A stretch of 64,000 nt of DNA, from the NCBI GenBank assembly GCA_023227835.1, contig JALOCI010000004.1, positions 51,318-115,317 on the forward strand, written 5' to 3'. Shown here piece after piece: positions 42,811 through 52,221 of the stretch. How positions within the stretch are numbered: the first letter of the stretch is position 1; each line of letters starts with the position of its first letter. The translations under genes were made by a program, and so were the position numbers. Below the pieces are notes generated by a model. That model made no database searches, was not told the origin of the DNA, and saw only the letters and a program-made list of their open reading frames with translations. Source of the stretch: Bacteroidales bacterium (GTDB lineage: Bacteria > Bacteroidota > Bacteroidia > Bacteroidales > UBA932).

Positions 42811-44046
42811 TCATTGTTTATTTATACTTGTATCCGGGAGAAGGTTGTGTAACATATCCTGCCACACGATATCCTGTTTTAATAACTCCTCATAGCCTGA
42901 AGTCAGCCCCTCGTTATCTTCTGTATAGTACATGGATACTATATAGTAGACTAGAAATTCCGGTAATTCTGAAGTTCTATATGATTTTAAAAGATCTTCC
43001 GCAATTAAATTGAAATTTATGCTATTATCCTTAATTACCTTTCTAAGGAAAACAAGAGCTTCATTATAATAACCTTTTAACATCATCAGATAGGCCATAT
43101 ATGTATTTGCATCTGGGCTCTCTGCGTCAAGCTCAAGTGCCATTTTGACATATTTCTCCGATTCTTCAGGCAATCCGATTTTAAGGCAGGAATCTGCCAA
43201 AGCAGTTATGGCAAAAGGGTCATAAGGCTCCAGTTCGATAAATTCCTTCAATGTTTGTACTGCTTTATCATACTGTTCAGTATTGATATGAACTATTGCC
43301 TTATTATACATCACAGATGAATTCGAAGGATTCAGAGCGAGTGAGTAGTTGAATGCCTCTATTGCCTTGTCATATTTTTCCAAAGTCGCATAAATAGTAC
43401 CTACGTTAAACCACACATTATCATTGAAGGGCTCCTTATCTAGATATTTTTCATAAAACTCAATACTCTCATCATATTTCTTTGTCCTTTCCAGACAAAA
43501 GGCAATATCATTAAATACAGCTATATTCTCAGGATTATCCTTGTTTATTTTTTCAAGGTATTCCAGCGCAAACTCATAGTTCCCGGCATCTATATAATCA
43601 AGTGCGGCAGTATAGAGCATCTCCTCCTGTTCTTCCGGGGATAGGGTCATGGCGTGAGTAATGTAATCCCTTGCAAGCTCATTATTTCCCATTTTCAGCT
43701 GACTCCTGCCAAGCAAAAAATAGACATCACTGTTACTAGAATCAAATCCCAATTGTTTTTCCAGTATCTCTACAGCCTTTTCCGGTTCCCTGTTCACAAT
43801 TAATGCATCTGAATATCTTACGGTCAAATCGGAAGAATACGGATGTCTCTGGTATGCTATTCTGGAAAGCATCAGAACAAGTTCGTCATTGTACTCGTCA
43901 GCAAAAAAACCTAACAGGTAATCAAATTCCTCTTCAGAAAAGTCGAGCCTGGTAAGATCTCCGTCTTTGTATGCCTGACGACACAACTCTACTTTGTCTG
44001 AATAATCCTCCTCTTCATTGAAGTTTAAAAAATTGTCCGCTGACAT
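42811..44046 (-). CDS. TPR-repeat protein
   Basis: A 411-residue cytoplasmic protein from the ATG at 44046; a TTG frame reaches to 44106 inside the previous gene. At least eight TPRs run through residues ~80-380 (for example PFNDNVWFNVGTIYATLEKYDKAIEAFNYSL in parts, and PFAITALADSCLKIGLPEESEKYVKMAL). No enzyme domain is present; it probably holds proteins together. Its ATG overlaps the stop of the DUF6913 gene by one base (TAATG), so the two are coupled. Confidence 0.8.
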   Translation of the reverse strand: MSADNFLNFNEEEDYSDKVELCRQAYKDGDLTRLDFSEEEFDYLLGFFADEYNDELVLMLSRIAYQRHPYSSDLTVRYSDALIVNREPEKAVEILEKQLGFDSSNSDVYFLLGRSQLKMGNNELARDYITHAMTLSPEEQEEMLYTAALDYIDAGNYEFALEYLEKINKDNPENIAVFNDIAFCLERTKKYDESIEFYEKYLDKEPFNDNVWFNVGTIYATLEKYDKAIEAFNYSLALNPSNSSVMYNKAIVHINTEQYDKAVQTLKEFIELEPYDPFAITALADSCLKIGLPEESEKYVKMALELDAESPDANTYMAYLMMLKGYYNEALVFLRKVIKDNSINFNLIAEDLLKSYRTSELPEFLVYYIVSMYYTEDNEGLTSGYEELLKQDIVWQDMLHNLLPDTSINKQ

Positions 44047-44576
44047 TATAATGGTCTGATAGTCTTTAAATAAAAGAATGCTCTCTTCACAAAATCCAAT
44101 GCACAATCCCTTTCACTATTGTTTGTAATAACAAGATCGTAAGGGTTTGGTTCAGGTGAATGCCTGCCAACTTTGAAAGAGGATAAGGATGAGAGGGAAA
44201 GATACTCTCCGATAAAGCTGTAATTTTTAGAAAAATCAATATATAGATCTGATACGTCATTAAGAAACCTGGACACCATTTCTGGTTCGGGAATTCCTAT
44301 CTTTGAGAGGTTTTTCTTTGTAATCAACCTTATACCATGTCCAAGTACCGCCTCTGAAGATATATCCTTACCCAGGTTTATTGCCAGACCGTGGTATTCA
44401 ACCTTATTATCTGCCGCAAATGAAATCAGGAATTTAACAGCCTCCATATTATCCGGCTCAGTAACATCAAAAATGAAAGATATCCTCCTGACATTTTCAA
44501 GAGAGATAAACTTAACTTTTCTCTGTATAGAAATCCTTTCTAAAGCTTTTTTCTGAAGTCTCTGTTTAAAAAACAT
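44046..44576 (-). CDS. DUF6913-type conserved hypothetical protein
   Basis: A 176-residue cytoplasmic protein without signal or membrane segment. Landmarks: RISFIFDVTEPDNMEAVKFL, LGKDISSEAV, LYIDFSKNYSF and a C-terminal NSERDCALDFVKRAF. It matches a Bacteroidetes-restricted family I recall as DUF6913, without known function. Translational coupling to the TPR protein is the main clue. A TATTTTTG box (44603-44610, minus strand) lies 27 bases upstream. Confidence 0.6.
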   Translation of the reverse strand: MFFKQRLQKKALERISIQRKVKFISLENVRRISFIFDVTEPDNMEAVKFLISFAADNKVEYHGLAINLGKDISSEAVLGHGIRLITKKNLSKIGIPEPEMVSRFLNDVSDLYIDFSKNYSFIGEYLSLSSLSSFKVGRHSPEPNPYDLVITNNSERDCALDFVKRAFFYLKTIRPL

Positions 44577-44602
44577 ACCAACCCATAATTGATAAACCGG
44601 TG

Positions 44603-44610
44603 CAAAAATA
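44603..44610 (-). promoter_or_regulatory. -7 box for the DUF6913 gene
   Basis: The minus strand reads TATTTTTG. The start codon is 26 bases further on. Divergent with the box for the acyl-CoA synthetase gene. Confidence 0.4.
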
Positions 44611-44625
44611 ACAAATTATAATTGC

Positions 44626-44633
44626 TATCTTTG
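44626..44633 (+). promoter_or_regulatory. -7 box for the acyl-CoA synthetase gene
   Basis: TATCTTTG, 20 bases before the ATG at 44653. Confidence 0.4.
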
Positions 44634-44652
44634 ATTAAAGATCAAAATTCTT

Positions 44653-46275
44653 ATGTTAAGCGAAATATCAGAATTGACTTTGGCAGACCTTTTTTCAAAG
44701 AGTATCATTGATTTCCGTGATCGCCCGGCTTACTCTTTTGCAGGAAAGAACAGCATCACATATAGTGAAGTCGGAGATAAAGTCGAGCGGTTAGTCGACA
44801 TTTTTAACAAGGCAGGATTAAAAAAAGGCGACAGGATATCTATACTGGGAAGCAACATGCCTGAATGGCCTGTAAGTTACTTTGCCATAACCACATCATC
44901 AAGAATTGCAGTACCAATTCTGCCGGATTTTACAGCTTTTGAAATCGTAAACATACTCGAGCATTCGGCCTGCAGGGCATTAATTGTATCAAAGCGTCTC
45001 CAGTACAAAATCCCGGAACATCTCTTCAATGAACTGGATTTAATTATCTCCATGGATGAATTGGAAATATTAAAATTTTCCCCGGGTACAGAGTATGTCA
45101 TAACACCGGTTCCAGACCCGTCAGACCTTGCTTCAATAATTTACACCTCCGGAACAACAGGAACTTCAAAAGGAGTAATGTTAAGCCATAGTAACATCGT
45201 TAGTCAGGAATTCATGACAAATAAGCTTTTCGGAATAGTAAAAGAAGATATTCTGCTATCAATATTACCTCTGTCACATACATACGAGTGCAGCATAGGG
45301 ATGATTCAACCGTTTACGCATGGGGCACAAGTTGTATACCTTGACGGTGCCCCTACCCCGTCATTATTGCTTCCAGCCCTCAATGCAGTGAAGCCGACAA
45401 TTATGCTCTCTGTACCGCTGATTGTAGAAAAGATATATAAAAACAAAATCAGACCAATGTTTACCAAGAACCTTGCTATGCAGGTGTTGTATTCTTTTCC
45501 ACTAATCAGGAGGCTCTTTCATAAAATATCAGGAAAAAAACTTTACAATACATTCGGTGGAAAATTAAGATTTTTCGGAATAGGCGGCTCCAAGCTTGAC
45601 GGAATGGTTGAGAGATTCCTTGCTGATGCAGGTTTTCCGTATGCTATAGGATATGGTCTCACAGAGACTTCACCTCTTCTTGCCGGAGCAATACCTGGAA
45701 AAACCCGATGGCAATCAACAGGCCCTGTTCTTGAAGGTGTGGAGATAAGAATTGACAACCCCAATTCGAGGAGAATCGGAGAGATTGTAGTAAAAGGACC
45801 TAATGTGATGGCTGGATACTACAAGGATCCTGAATCCACAGCCCGGAGTTTTACTAAGGACGGATGGTTCAGGACAAAGGATCTGGGTCTCATTGATAAA
45901 CGGGGCTATTTATATGTTAAAGGACGGGTGGACAATATGATTGTAAACTCTAACGGTGAAAACATATATCCGGAAGAGATTGAATCCTTGCTTAATGAAC
46001 ATGATATGGTACTGGAATCACTGGTAACTCAGAAAAACGGAAAGATGGTTGCACTTGTACACTTTAATTATGATCAGATAGAGGCAATCCACCAACTCCG
46101 GAATGCTGCTAAAGTGAACATTGATGAGCGCGTGCAAAAAATTAAGGAGGAATTACTTGACTTTGTCAACGACAGAGTAAGCAAATCCTCCAGAATCTCA
46201 GAAATCACAGAGCAACCTGTTCCATTCGAAAAAACAGCTACTCAGAAAATTAAAAGGTTTCTTTATACGGATTAA
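44653..46275 (+). CDS. Long-chain fatty-acid--CoA ligase (AMP-forming)
   Basis: A 540-residue AMP-binding synthetase. It adenylates a carboxylic acid and transfers it to CoA. The P-loop IIYTSGTTGTSKGVMLSH, the LPLSHTYECSIG helix, YGLTETSPLL and GWFRTKDLG, with GRVDNMIVNSNGENIYPEEIE, are the A3-A8 type motifs. The C-terminal lysine is in the ATQKIKRFLY end. Substrate length is not determined, but the fatty-acyl CoA group of Bacteroidetes is the nearest. It ends in a TTAA shared with the convergent clpB-like gene. Confidence 0.87.
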   Translation: MLSEISELTLADLFSKSIIDFRDRPAYSFAGKNSITYSEVGDKVERLVDIFNKAGLKKGDRISILGSNMPEWPVSYFAITTSSRIAVPILPDFTAFEIVNILEHSACRALIVSKRLQYKIPEHLFNELDLIISMDELEILKFSPGTEYVITPVPDPSDLASIIYTSGTTGTSKGVMLSHSNIVSQEFMTNKLFGIVKEDILLSILPLSHTYECSIGMIQPFTHGAQVVYLDGAPTPSLLLPALNAVKPTIMLSVPLIVEKIYKNKIRPMFTKNLAMQVLYSFPLIRRLFHKISGKKLYNTFGGKLRFFGIGGSKLDGMVERFLADAGFPYAIGYGLTETSPLLAGAIPGKTRWQSTGPVLEGVEIRIDNPNSRRIGEIVVKGPNVMAGYYKDPESTARSFTKDGWFRTKDLGLIDKRGYLYVKGRVDNMIVNSNGENIYPEEIESLLNEHDMVLESLVTQKNGKMVALVHFNYDQIEAIHQLRNAAKVNIDERVQKIKEELLDFVNDRVSKSSRISEITEQPVPFEKTATQKIKRFLYTD

Positions 46276-48404
46276 TTCCTGAAAACAAGTGCATCATCAA
46301 AGCAGTCAACGACAATAGGCTTATCTTTATTTAATTTGCCCTCAATCAATGATTTTGCAAGTTCGTTAACCAACTCCCTTTGAAGGAGCCTCTTAACAGG
46401 TCTAGCTCCATATGAAGGGTCAAATCCCTTACTACACAAATAATCTGTAGCATATTCGGTAATCGTCAGAATCATTCCCTTTTCCTCCATCAACTTTTGA
46501 ATTGCGTTGAGCTGCATTTTTAGAATGTCTTTTACATCACTCATTGTCAGAGGATGAAACACTATAGTTTCATCAATTCTATTAAGGAACTCAGGTCTTA
46601 CACTAGCTCTTAGAACATCTATAACCTCCCTTCTGGTCTTCTCAAGAATCTCTTCCCTGTTTGTAATATTCATACTTGACAGATTTTCCTGAATAATATC
46701 TGAGGCAGCATTTGAGGTCATAATCAGTATTGTGTTCTTGAAATCAGCGGTCCTACCTTTATTATCTGTCAACCTTCCGTCATCAAGGACCTGAAGTAGT
46801 ATGTTAAAAACATCGGGATGTGCTTTTTCAATTTCATCCAACAATATTACAGAATAGGGTTTACGCCTGACCGCCTCTGTCAGTTGTCCGCCCTCTTCAT
46901 ATCCTATATATCCCGGAGGAGCCCCTACCAGTCTTGATACAGAATGTCTCTCCTGATACTCGCTCATGTCTATTCTGGTAAGCATATTCTCATCATTGAA
47001 CAGAAATTCGGCAAGAGCCTTCGCCAGTTCTGTCTTTCCAACTCCGGTGGTTCCCAGAAAGAGAAATGATCCGATAGGCCGTTTTGCATCCTGAAGTCCT
47101 GCCCTGCTTCGTCTGATAGCATCTGAAACCGCCTTAATGGCTTCATCCTGACCGACAATACGTTTATGAAGCTCCTCTTCCATTCTAAGCAACTTCTCCC
47201 TTTCACTCTCAAGCATTCTCTTAACAGGTATTCCTGTCCATTTTGCAACAACTTCGGCAACATCTTCCGGTTCTACATATTCATTAATAAGGGTGAACTC
47301 ACTTTTGGCCTTTTGTTCCATAAGCTCTTTTATCTGCTTCTCAGCCGATACTATTTTACCATACCTGAGTTCGGCAACCTTCCCGTAATCTCCCATCCTC
47401 TCAGCCTCTTCCGCTTTAAATTTTAATTGTTCAATCTCAATTTTCTGCTTCTGAATCTGTTCTAATATCTTCTTCTCTTTTACCCATTGCTCGTTATCCT
47501 TATTACGCTCCTCTGTCAACTCTTCTATTTGTCTGGCAAGTTCTCCTAGCTTTTCCTTATCACCCTCTCGTTTTATAGCTTCCCTCTCTATTTCTAACTG
47601 TCTTATCTTATGATTCAACTCGTCAATCGATTCAGGAACTGAGTTCATCTCCAGCCTGAGCTTTGATGCTGCTTCATCTATAAGGTCAATGGCCTTATCC
47701 GGAAGATGACGATTCGAAATATAACGGTTGGAAAGATCCACTGCGGCTATTAGTGCGTCATCCTTAATCTGCACTTTATGGTGGTTTTCGTACCTTTCTT
47801 TCAACCCTCTCAGAATTGAAATGGCCTCGGCTGGTGTTGGCTCATCCACAGTAACCATCTGGAATCTTCTTTCCAGAGCTTTATCCTTCTCAAAATACAG
47901 CTGATACTCATCAAGAGTTGTAGATCCGACGGCCCGTAATTCTCCTCTGGCCAAAGCAGGTTTCAGAATATTTGCAGCATCCATGGCTCCGTCGCTTCTT
48001 CCTGCCCCGATAAGTGTGTGAATCTCGTCAATAAAGAGTATAACCTCTCCGGCACTGTCGATAACCTCTTTTACAACCCCCTTTAGTCTCTCTTCAAACT
48101 CTCCTTTATATTTTGCCCCGGCTATCAGGGCTCCCATATCAAGGGAGAAAATCTCTTTTGACTTTAAATTTTCAGGCACGTCACCATGCACTATTCTTTG
48201 AGCAATACCTTCGGCTATTGCGGTCTTACCAACACCCGGCTCACCTACCAGTATCGGATTATTCTTTGTTCTACGGCTCAAAATCTGCAGAACCCTCCTG
48301 ATCTCTTCATCCCTACCAATAACAGGATCCAACTTGCCGGATTTTGCCTGTTCGTTCAGGTTAATGGCAAACTTGCCAAGAAATTCCCAATTTTGTTTAT
48401 TCAT
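46272..48404 (-). CDS. clpB: ClpB-like disaggregase lacking the N domain
   Basis: A ~710-residue AAA+ chaperone from the ATG at 48404; GTG and ATG starts upstream (48470, 48452) add only unlike residues. NBD1 has GEPGVGKT, VILFIDEIHTLIGAG and the first arginine finger region ALERRFQ. The ClpB-specific coiled-coil M domain (~residues 260-400) is present, which rules out ClpA or ClpC. NBD2 has GTTGVGKT, VILLDEIEKAHPDV and a C-terminal YGARPVKRL. The usual ~145-residue Clp-N repeat domain is absent, and queE begins only 93 bases away, so there is no room for it. Confidence 0.82.
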   Translation of the reverse strand: MNKQNWEFLGKFAINLNEQAKSGKLDPVIGRDEEIRRVLQILSRRTKNNPILVGEPGVGKTAIAEGIAQRIVHGDVPENLKSKEIFSLDMGALIAGAKYKGEFEERLKGVVKEVIDSAGEVILFIDEIHTLIGAGRSDGAMDAANILKPALARGELRAVGSTTLDEYQLYFEKDKALERRFQMVTVDEPTPAEAISILRGLKERYENHHKVQIKDDALIAAVDLSNRYISNRHLPDKAIDLIDEAASKLRLEMNSVPESIDELNHKIRQLEIEREAIKREGDKEKLGELARQIEELTEERNKDNEQWVKEKKILEQIQKQKIEIEQLKFKAEEAERMGDYGKVAELRYGKIVSAEKQIKELMEQKAKSEFTLINEYVEPEDVAEVVAKWTGIPVKRMLESEREKLLRMEEELHKRIVGQDEAIKAVSDAIRRSRAGLQDAKRPIGSFLFLGTTGVGKTELAKALAEFLFNDENMLTRIDMSEYQERHSVSRLVGAPPGYIGYEEGGQLTEAVRRKPYSVILLDEIEKAHPDVFNILLQVLDDGRLTDNKGRTADFKNTILIMTSNAASDIIQENLSSMNITNREEILEKTRREVIDVLRASVRPEFLNRIDETIVFHPLTMSDVKDILKMQLNAIQKLMEEKGMILTITEYATDYLCSKGFDPSYGARPVKRLLQRELVNELAKSLIEGKLNKDKPIVVDCFDDALVFRN

Positions 48405-48477
48405 TTTGTTTTGTTTTTCAGTATATACTGCAACATATCTGCCATCCGGCATTTTCTGACAAAACGGCACATTTTAT

Positions 48478-48485
48478 TATCTTTG
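48478..48485 (+). promoter_or_regulatory. -7 box for queE
   Basis: TATCTTTG, ending 11 bases before the ATG at 48497, so the leader is only a few bases long. Confidence 0.45.
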
Positions 48486-48496
48486 CAAAAAAAAAG

Positions 48497-49120
48497 ATGA
48501 AATTCCCTGAACTGAAAGACGGTGAACTCCTCCCTCTTGCTGAAGCATTCTATACAATACAAGGAGAAGGATATCACAGCGGAAAGCCCGCATACTTCAT
48601 AAGGCTGGGCGGTTGTGATGTAGGCTGTAGCTGGTGTGATGCAAAAGAGACGTGGAATCCAAATTTATATCCTCCTACATCTGTAATTGATATAGTTAAC
48701 GCTGCAGAGAAGTGCCCGGCAAAAGCTATTGTCATAACCGGAGGGGAGCCACTCTCCTACCCACTAGACAAATTATGCAAATCATTAAAAGACAAAGGAT
48801 TTGAAATATTTCTTGAAACATCCGGCTCTAAGAGTATCAGCGGTCGGTTTGACTGGATTTGTCTCTCTCCCAAAAGAAAAAAACCACCTATCAACGGTAT
48901 GCACCAGTTTGCATCAGAACTGAAAGTAATTATTGAAACTGAAGGCGATCTCCTTTGGGCTGAACAAAACAGGCTGTTAGTCAGAAAGGACTGTTTTTTA
49001 TACCTTCAACCTGAATGGAGTAAATCTAAACAGATTTTACCTGTCATAATAGATTATGTAAAGAAGAATCCGTCCTGGAATATATCGCTGCAAACGCACA
49101 AATACATGAATATTCCATAG
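48497..49120 (+). CDS. queE: 7-carboxy-7-deazaguanine synthase
   Basis: A 207-residue radical SAM enzyme in queuosine and 7-deazaguanine synthesis. It converts 6-carboxy-tetrahydropterin to 7-carboxy-7-deazaguanine. The cluster motif CDVGCSWC binds the 4Fe-4S cluster; the SAM-binding GGEPL and the preceding FYTIQGEGYHSGKPAYFIRLGGC are typical. Length is normal for the short form. It stands alone, divergent from clpB, and is not next to other queuosine genes. Confidence 0.88.
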   Translation: MKFPELKDGELLPLAEAFYTIQGEGYHSGKPAYFIRLGGCDVGCSWCDAKETWNPNLYPPTSVIDIVNAAEKCPAKAIVITGGEPLSYPLDKLCKSLKDKGFEIFLETSGSKSISGRFDWICLSPKRKKPPINGMHQFASELKVIIETEGDLLWAEQNRLLVRKDCFLYLQPEWSKSKQILPVIIDYVKKNPSWNISLQTHKYMNIP

Positions 49121-49139
49121 GAAGGTAAGAGTTTTTTAA

Positions 49140-49147
49140 TAACTTTG
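49140..49147 (+). promoter_or_regulatory. -7 box for the first C1 peptidase gene
   Basis: TAACTTTG, 20 bases before the ATG at 49168, after a T-run that may end the queE transcript. Confidence 0.4.
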
Positions 49148-49167
49148 AAAACTTAATTTTTATAGTT

Positions 49168-50361
49168 ATGAAAAGACTCTCAATACTTGTTGCCTTTGCA
49201 ACAATCCTAAGTTTACCATTATTTTCCCAAGAAAAGCCTAAAAATCAGACAGCCTATCAATTTACAACTGTTAAGGAACTTCCTGTAACACCTATAAAAA
49301 ACCAAGCAAAGTCAGGTACCTGCTGGAGTTTTTCAACACTTGCATTTCTTGAATCGGAGCTTCTCAGGAACGGGAAAGGAGAGTATGACCTTTCGGAAAT
49401 GTTCATTGTATCAAACTCATACTATGATAAAGCCGACAGGTATATAAGATCGTACGGAAAAATAAGCTTCTCCGGCGGAAGCTCATTTACTGATGCTATT
49501 ACAATCATTAAAAACTATGGAATTGTGCCGGATTCTGTTATGAATGGCCTAAATTACGGAGAAAAGCTACATTCACACGGGGAACTGGATGCAGTGACTA
49601 GTGCTTATGTAAATGCCATAGAGAAGAATCCAAACGGAAAACTGTCAACAGCATGGAAGAATGGTTTTAAAGGAATTCTTGATGCCTATCTCGGAGCAGT
49701 TCCCGAAAAATTCTCATATAAAGGCAAAGACTATACTCCAAAAACTTTTGCCACCGCGCTTGGCTTAAATTATGATGATTATATTTCTGTCACCTCATAC
49801 TCACATCACCCGTTCTATACAAGATTTGCTCTGGAAGTTCCGGACAACTGGAGGAATGACTTGTCATATAATGTCCCTGTCGATGATATGATGTCAATTT
49901 TCGACTATGCAATAGAAAACGGTTATACGGTACTTTGGGGTGCTGATGTCAGTGAAAAAGGGTTTACAAGAAAAGGAATCGCAATCGTCCCGGAACAGGA
50001 GGTTGCCAATATGAATGGCTCTGACCAACAAAAATGGATAGGCAAAACCCCTCAGGAGATAGAAAGTAAGCTGAACACTCTGGACGAAATCTTGCCTGAA
50101 AGGGTTATTTCACAACAAGAAAGACAGATATCTTATGACAATCTTCAGACTACTGATGATCACGGAATGCTTATTTTTGGTATAGCTAAAGACCAGAATG
50201 GCAATAAGTATTACAAAGTCAAGAACTCATGGGGAACCAATGCCGGATTTGAAGGATTCTGGTATGTATCTGAAACATATATAAAATATAAGACAATGAA
50301 TATTGTCGTAAACAAAAATTCGGTTCCTAAACAGATAAGAAAAAAATTGGGTATTGATTAA
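49168..50361 (+). CDS. Exported C1 cysteine peptidase, bleomycin hydrolase / PepC-like
   Basis: A 397-residue papain-fold (C1B) peptidase with a signal peptide (MKRLSILVAFATIL, cleaved near LFSQ), which the cytoplasmic PepC lacks. Catalytic Cys52 lies in KSGTCWSFST, His in TTDDHGMLIFGI, and Asn in VKNSWGTNAG; the oxyanion Gln is in KNQAKSG. The C-terminus ends KKLGID, similar to the family's autoinhibitory tail. It acts outside the cytoplasm, most likely as an aminopeptidase on peptides. A paralogue follows 11 bases later. Confidence 0.85.
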   Translation: MKRLSILVAFATILSLPLFSQEKPKNQTAYQFTTVKELPVTPIKNQAKSGTCWSFSTLAFLESELLRNGKGEYDLSEMFIVSNSYYDKADRYIRSYGKISFSGGSSFTDAITIIKNYGIVPDSVMNGLNYGEKLHSHGELDAVTSAYVNAIEKNPNGKLSTAWKNGFKGILDAYLGAVPEKFSYKGKDYTPKTFATALGLNYDDYISVTSYSHHPFYTRFALEVPDNWRNDLSYNVPVDDMMSIFDYAIENGYTVLWGADVSEKGFTRKGIAIVPEQEVANMNGSDQQKWIGKTPQEIESKLNTLDEILPERVISQQERQISYDNLQTTDDHGMLIFGIAKDQNGNKYYKVKNSWGTNAGFEGFWYVSETYIKYKTMNIVVNKNSVPKQIRKKLGID

Positions 50362-50372
50362 TTAATAAAATC

Positions 50373-51488
50373 ATGAAAAAGACGATATTAACAATTTCGC
50401 TGCTTCTTCTGGCGGTAATTTTTAATCTTGCTGTCGGGCAGCCATACCAATTCACGGATATTTGCCGTAATAAAGTAACTCCGGTTAAAGATCAGGCAAG
50501 GACTGGTACCTGCTGGTGTTTTGCCACAACTGCGTTTATTGAAAGTGAACTTATCAGAACAGGAAAAGGCGAATTTGACTTGTCTGAGATGTATGTGGTA
50601 TACCAAAATTACCTCAACAGGCTTCAGGACAATTATTTAAGAAAAGGGAAAGGCAACATTGGTGAGGGAAGTATAGCACACATGCTTATTGATGTTTACC
50701 GGACAAATGGGATTGTTCCCGAAGAGGTTTACAATGGTATAAAATATGATTCTCAATTTCATAATCATAGTGAGCTAAGTGAATACATGGAGGCTGTTGC
50801 CAATGTCTCTGTCAAGCTAAGACAAAGAAGTCCCGAGTATTATAAGATTATGAACAACCTGCTTGATTCATATCTTGGCAAAAGACCTGAAAATTTCATA
50901 TATAAAGGAGCTTCATACACCCCTCAGACTTTCCTTAAATACCTGGGAATTAATCTTGACGATTATGTCGAGCTTACAAGTTTCAGCCATTTACCATACT
51001 ACAAGGCATCAGTTCTTGAAATACCGGACAACTGGGATTACGGCAGGTTGTACAATTTACCTATAGATGAATTTATGGAGGTAATCAATTATGCGTTAAA
51101 AGCCGGCTATTGTATTGCGTGGGACGGAGATATCAGCGAAAAGGGATTTTCTCATAAAAATGGAGTTGCAATAAATCCGATTCTTGAGAAAGGTGCGGGA
51201 GAGATTGATTTTTCAAAATTATATATTGAGAAAAAAGTTGATCAGAATAGCCGCCAGAATGGATTTGAATCTTTTGTCACTACAGATGACCATCTTATGT
51301 TACTCACAGGAATTGTTAAAGATCAGAACGGAACAATATATTACAGAACCAAGAACTCATGGGGAACAGACGGAGCGTTCGGAGGCTATCTGAATATGTC
51401 TGAAAGTTATGTGAGAGCTAAAAGTGTATCTATGTTGGTTAATAAAAATTCAATCCCAAAAAATTTAAGGGAAAAACTAGGCATATAA
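50373..51488 (+). CDS. Second exported C1 cysteine peptidase, paralogue
   Basis: A 371-residue C1B peptidase with signal peptide (MKKTILTISLLLLAVIF, cleaved near AVGQ). Catalytic Cys47 lies in RTGTCWCFAT, His in TTDDHLMLLTGI and Asn in TKNSWGTDGA, so it should be active. It is shorter than its neighbour by a loop and has diverged strongly, although both keep the KNSIPK / KNSVPK ending. The pair looks like an old tandem duplication with possibly different peptide preferences. PssA starts 10 bases downstream. Confidence 0.85.
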   Translation: MKKTILTISLLLLAVIFNLAVGQPYQFTDICRNKVTPVKDQARTGTCWCFATTAFIESELIRTGKGEFDLSEMYVVYQNYLNRLQDNYLRKGKGNIGEGSIAHMLIDVYRTNGIVPEEVYNGIKYDSQFHNHSELSEYMEAVANVSVKLRQRSPEYYKIMNNLLDSYLGKRPENFIYKGASYTPQTFLKYLGINLDDYVELTSFSHLPYYKASVLEIPDNWDYGRLYNLPIDEFMEVINYALKAGYCIAWDGDISEKGFSHKNGVAINPILEKGAGEIDFSKLYIEKKVDQNSRQNGFESFVTTDDHLMLLTGIVKDQNGTIYYRTKNSWGTDGAFGGYLNMSESYVRAKSVSMLVNKNSIPKNLREKLGI

Positions 51489-51498
51489 AAAATCCTTT

Positions 51499-52221
51499 AT
51501 GAGTATTACCAGACATATTCCCAACACGATAACAAGCCTTAATCTTCTTTCAGGAACACTTGCCGTCATTTATGGCTTTAAGGGAAATGCTGAAATAGCA
51601 GTCTATCTGGTAATTGCAGCAGCCATTTTCGATTTCATGGATGGTTTTACTGCCAGGCTTCTGAAGTCATACTCCCCGATGGGAAAAGAACTTGACTCAC
51701 TTGCAGACCTTATAAGCTTTGGACTTGCTCCCGCGGTATTATTGTTTCATCGTTTTGAACTTATTCATGGCATTTCTCTGCTGACATTTATTCCTTTAGC
51801 AATAGTCATTGCTTCAGCACTGAGACTGGCCAAGTTCAACATTGATACAAGACAATCTGAGAACTTCATTGGAATGCCAACCCCTGCTAATGCACTATTG
51901 ATTTGCATGTTAATTCACTTATCCTTGTATAATGATTTTTTAAATCCATTATTGGATTCTAAATTCTTCATTCCTATAATCTCGATTGTACTGTCATTTC
52001 TCTTGGTTTGTAACGTCCCTATGTTCTCTTTAAAATTAAAAACGTTGAAATGGACTGGTAATGAATTGCGTTTTTCGCTAATAATTTTATCTATTGCCCT
52101 TACCTCTCTTTCGTTTATTTTAGGATTCACCTGGTCTATAGCCATTCTTACAATATTTATATTATACATACTGATTAATCTTATTAATTATTCACTAACA
52201 CTTTTCAGGCAAAGAAGATGA
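51499..52221 (+). CDS. pssA: CDP-diacylglycerol--serine O-phosphatidyltransferase
   Basis: A 240-residue membrane enzyme that makes phosphatidylserine. The CDP-alcohol phosphatidyltransferase motif is intact: DGFTAR, then GKELDSLAD, with all acidic residues. Six to eight hydrophobic segments cover the rest. The C-terminal half is typical of the PssA group in Bacteroidetes. It overlaps the next gene by ATGA (52218-52221), so a sensor kinase is coupled to phospholipid synthesis. Confidence 0.88.
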   Translation: MSITRHIPNTITSLNLLSGTLAVIYGFKGNAEIAVYLVIAAAIFDFMDGFTARLLKSYSPMGKELDSLADLISFGLAPAVLLFHRFELIHGISLLTFIPLAIVIASALRLAKFNIDTRQSENFIGMPTPANALLICMLIHLSLYNDFLNPLLDSKFFIPIISIVLSFLLVCNVPMFSLKLKTLKWTGNELRFSLIILSIALTSLSFILGFTWSIAILTIFILYILINLINYSLTLFRQRR

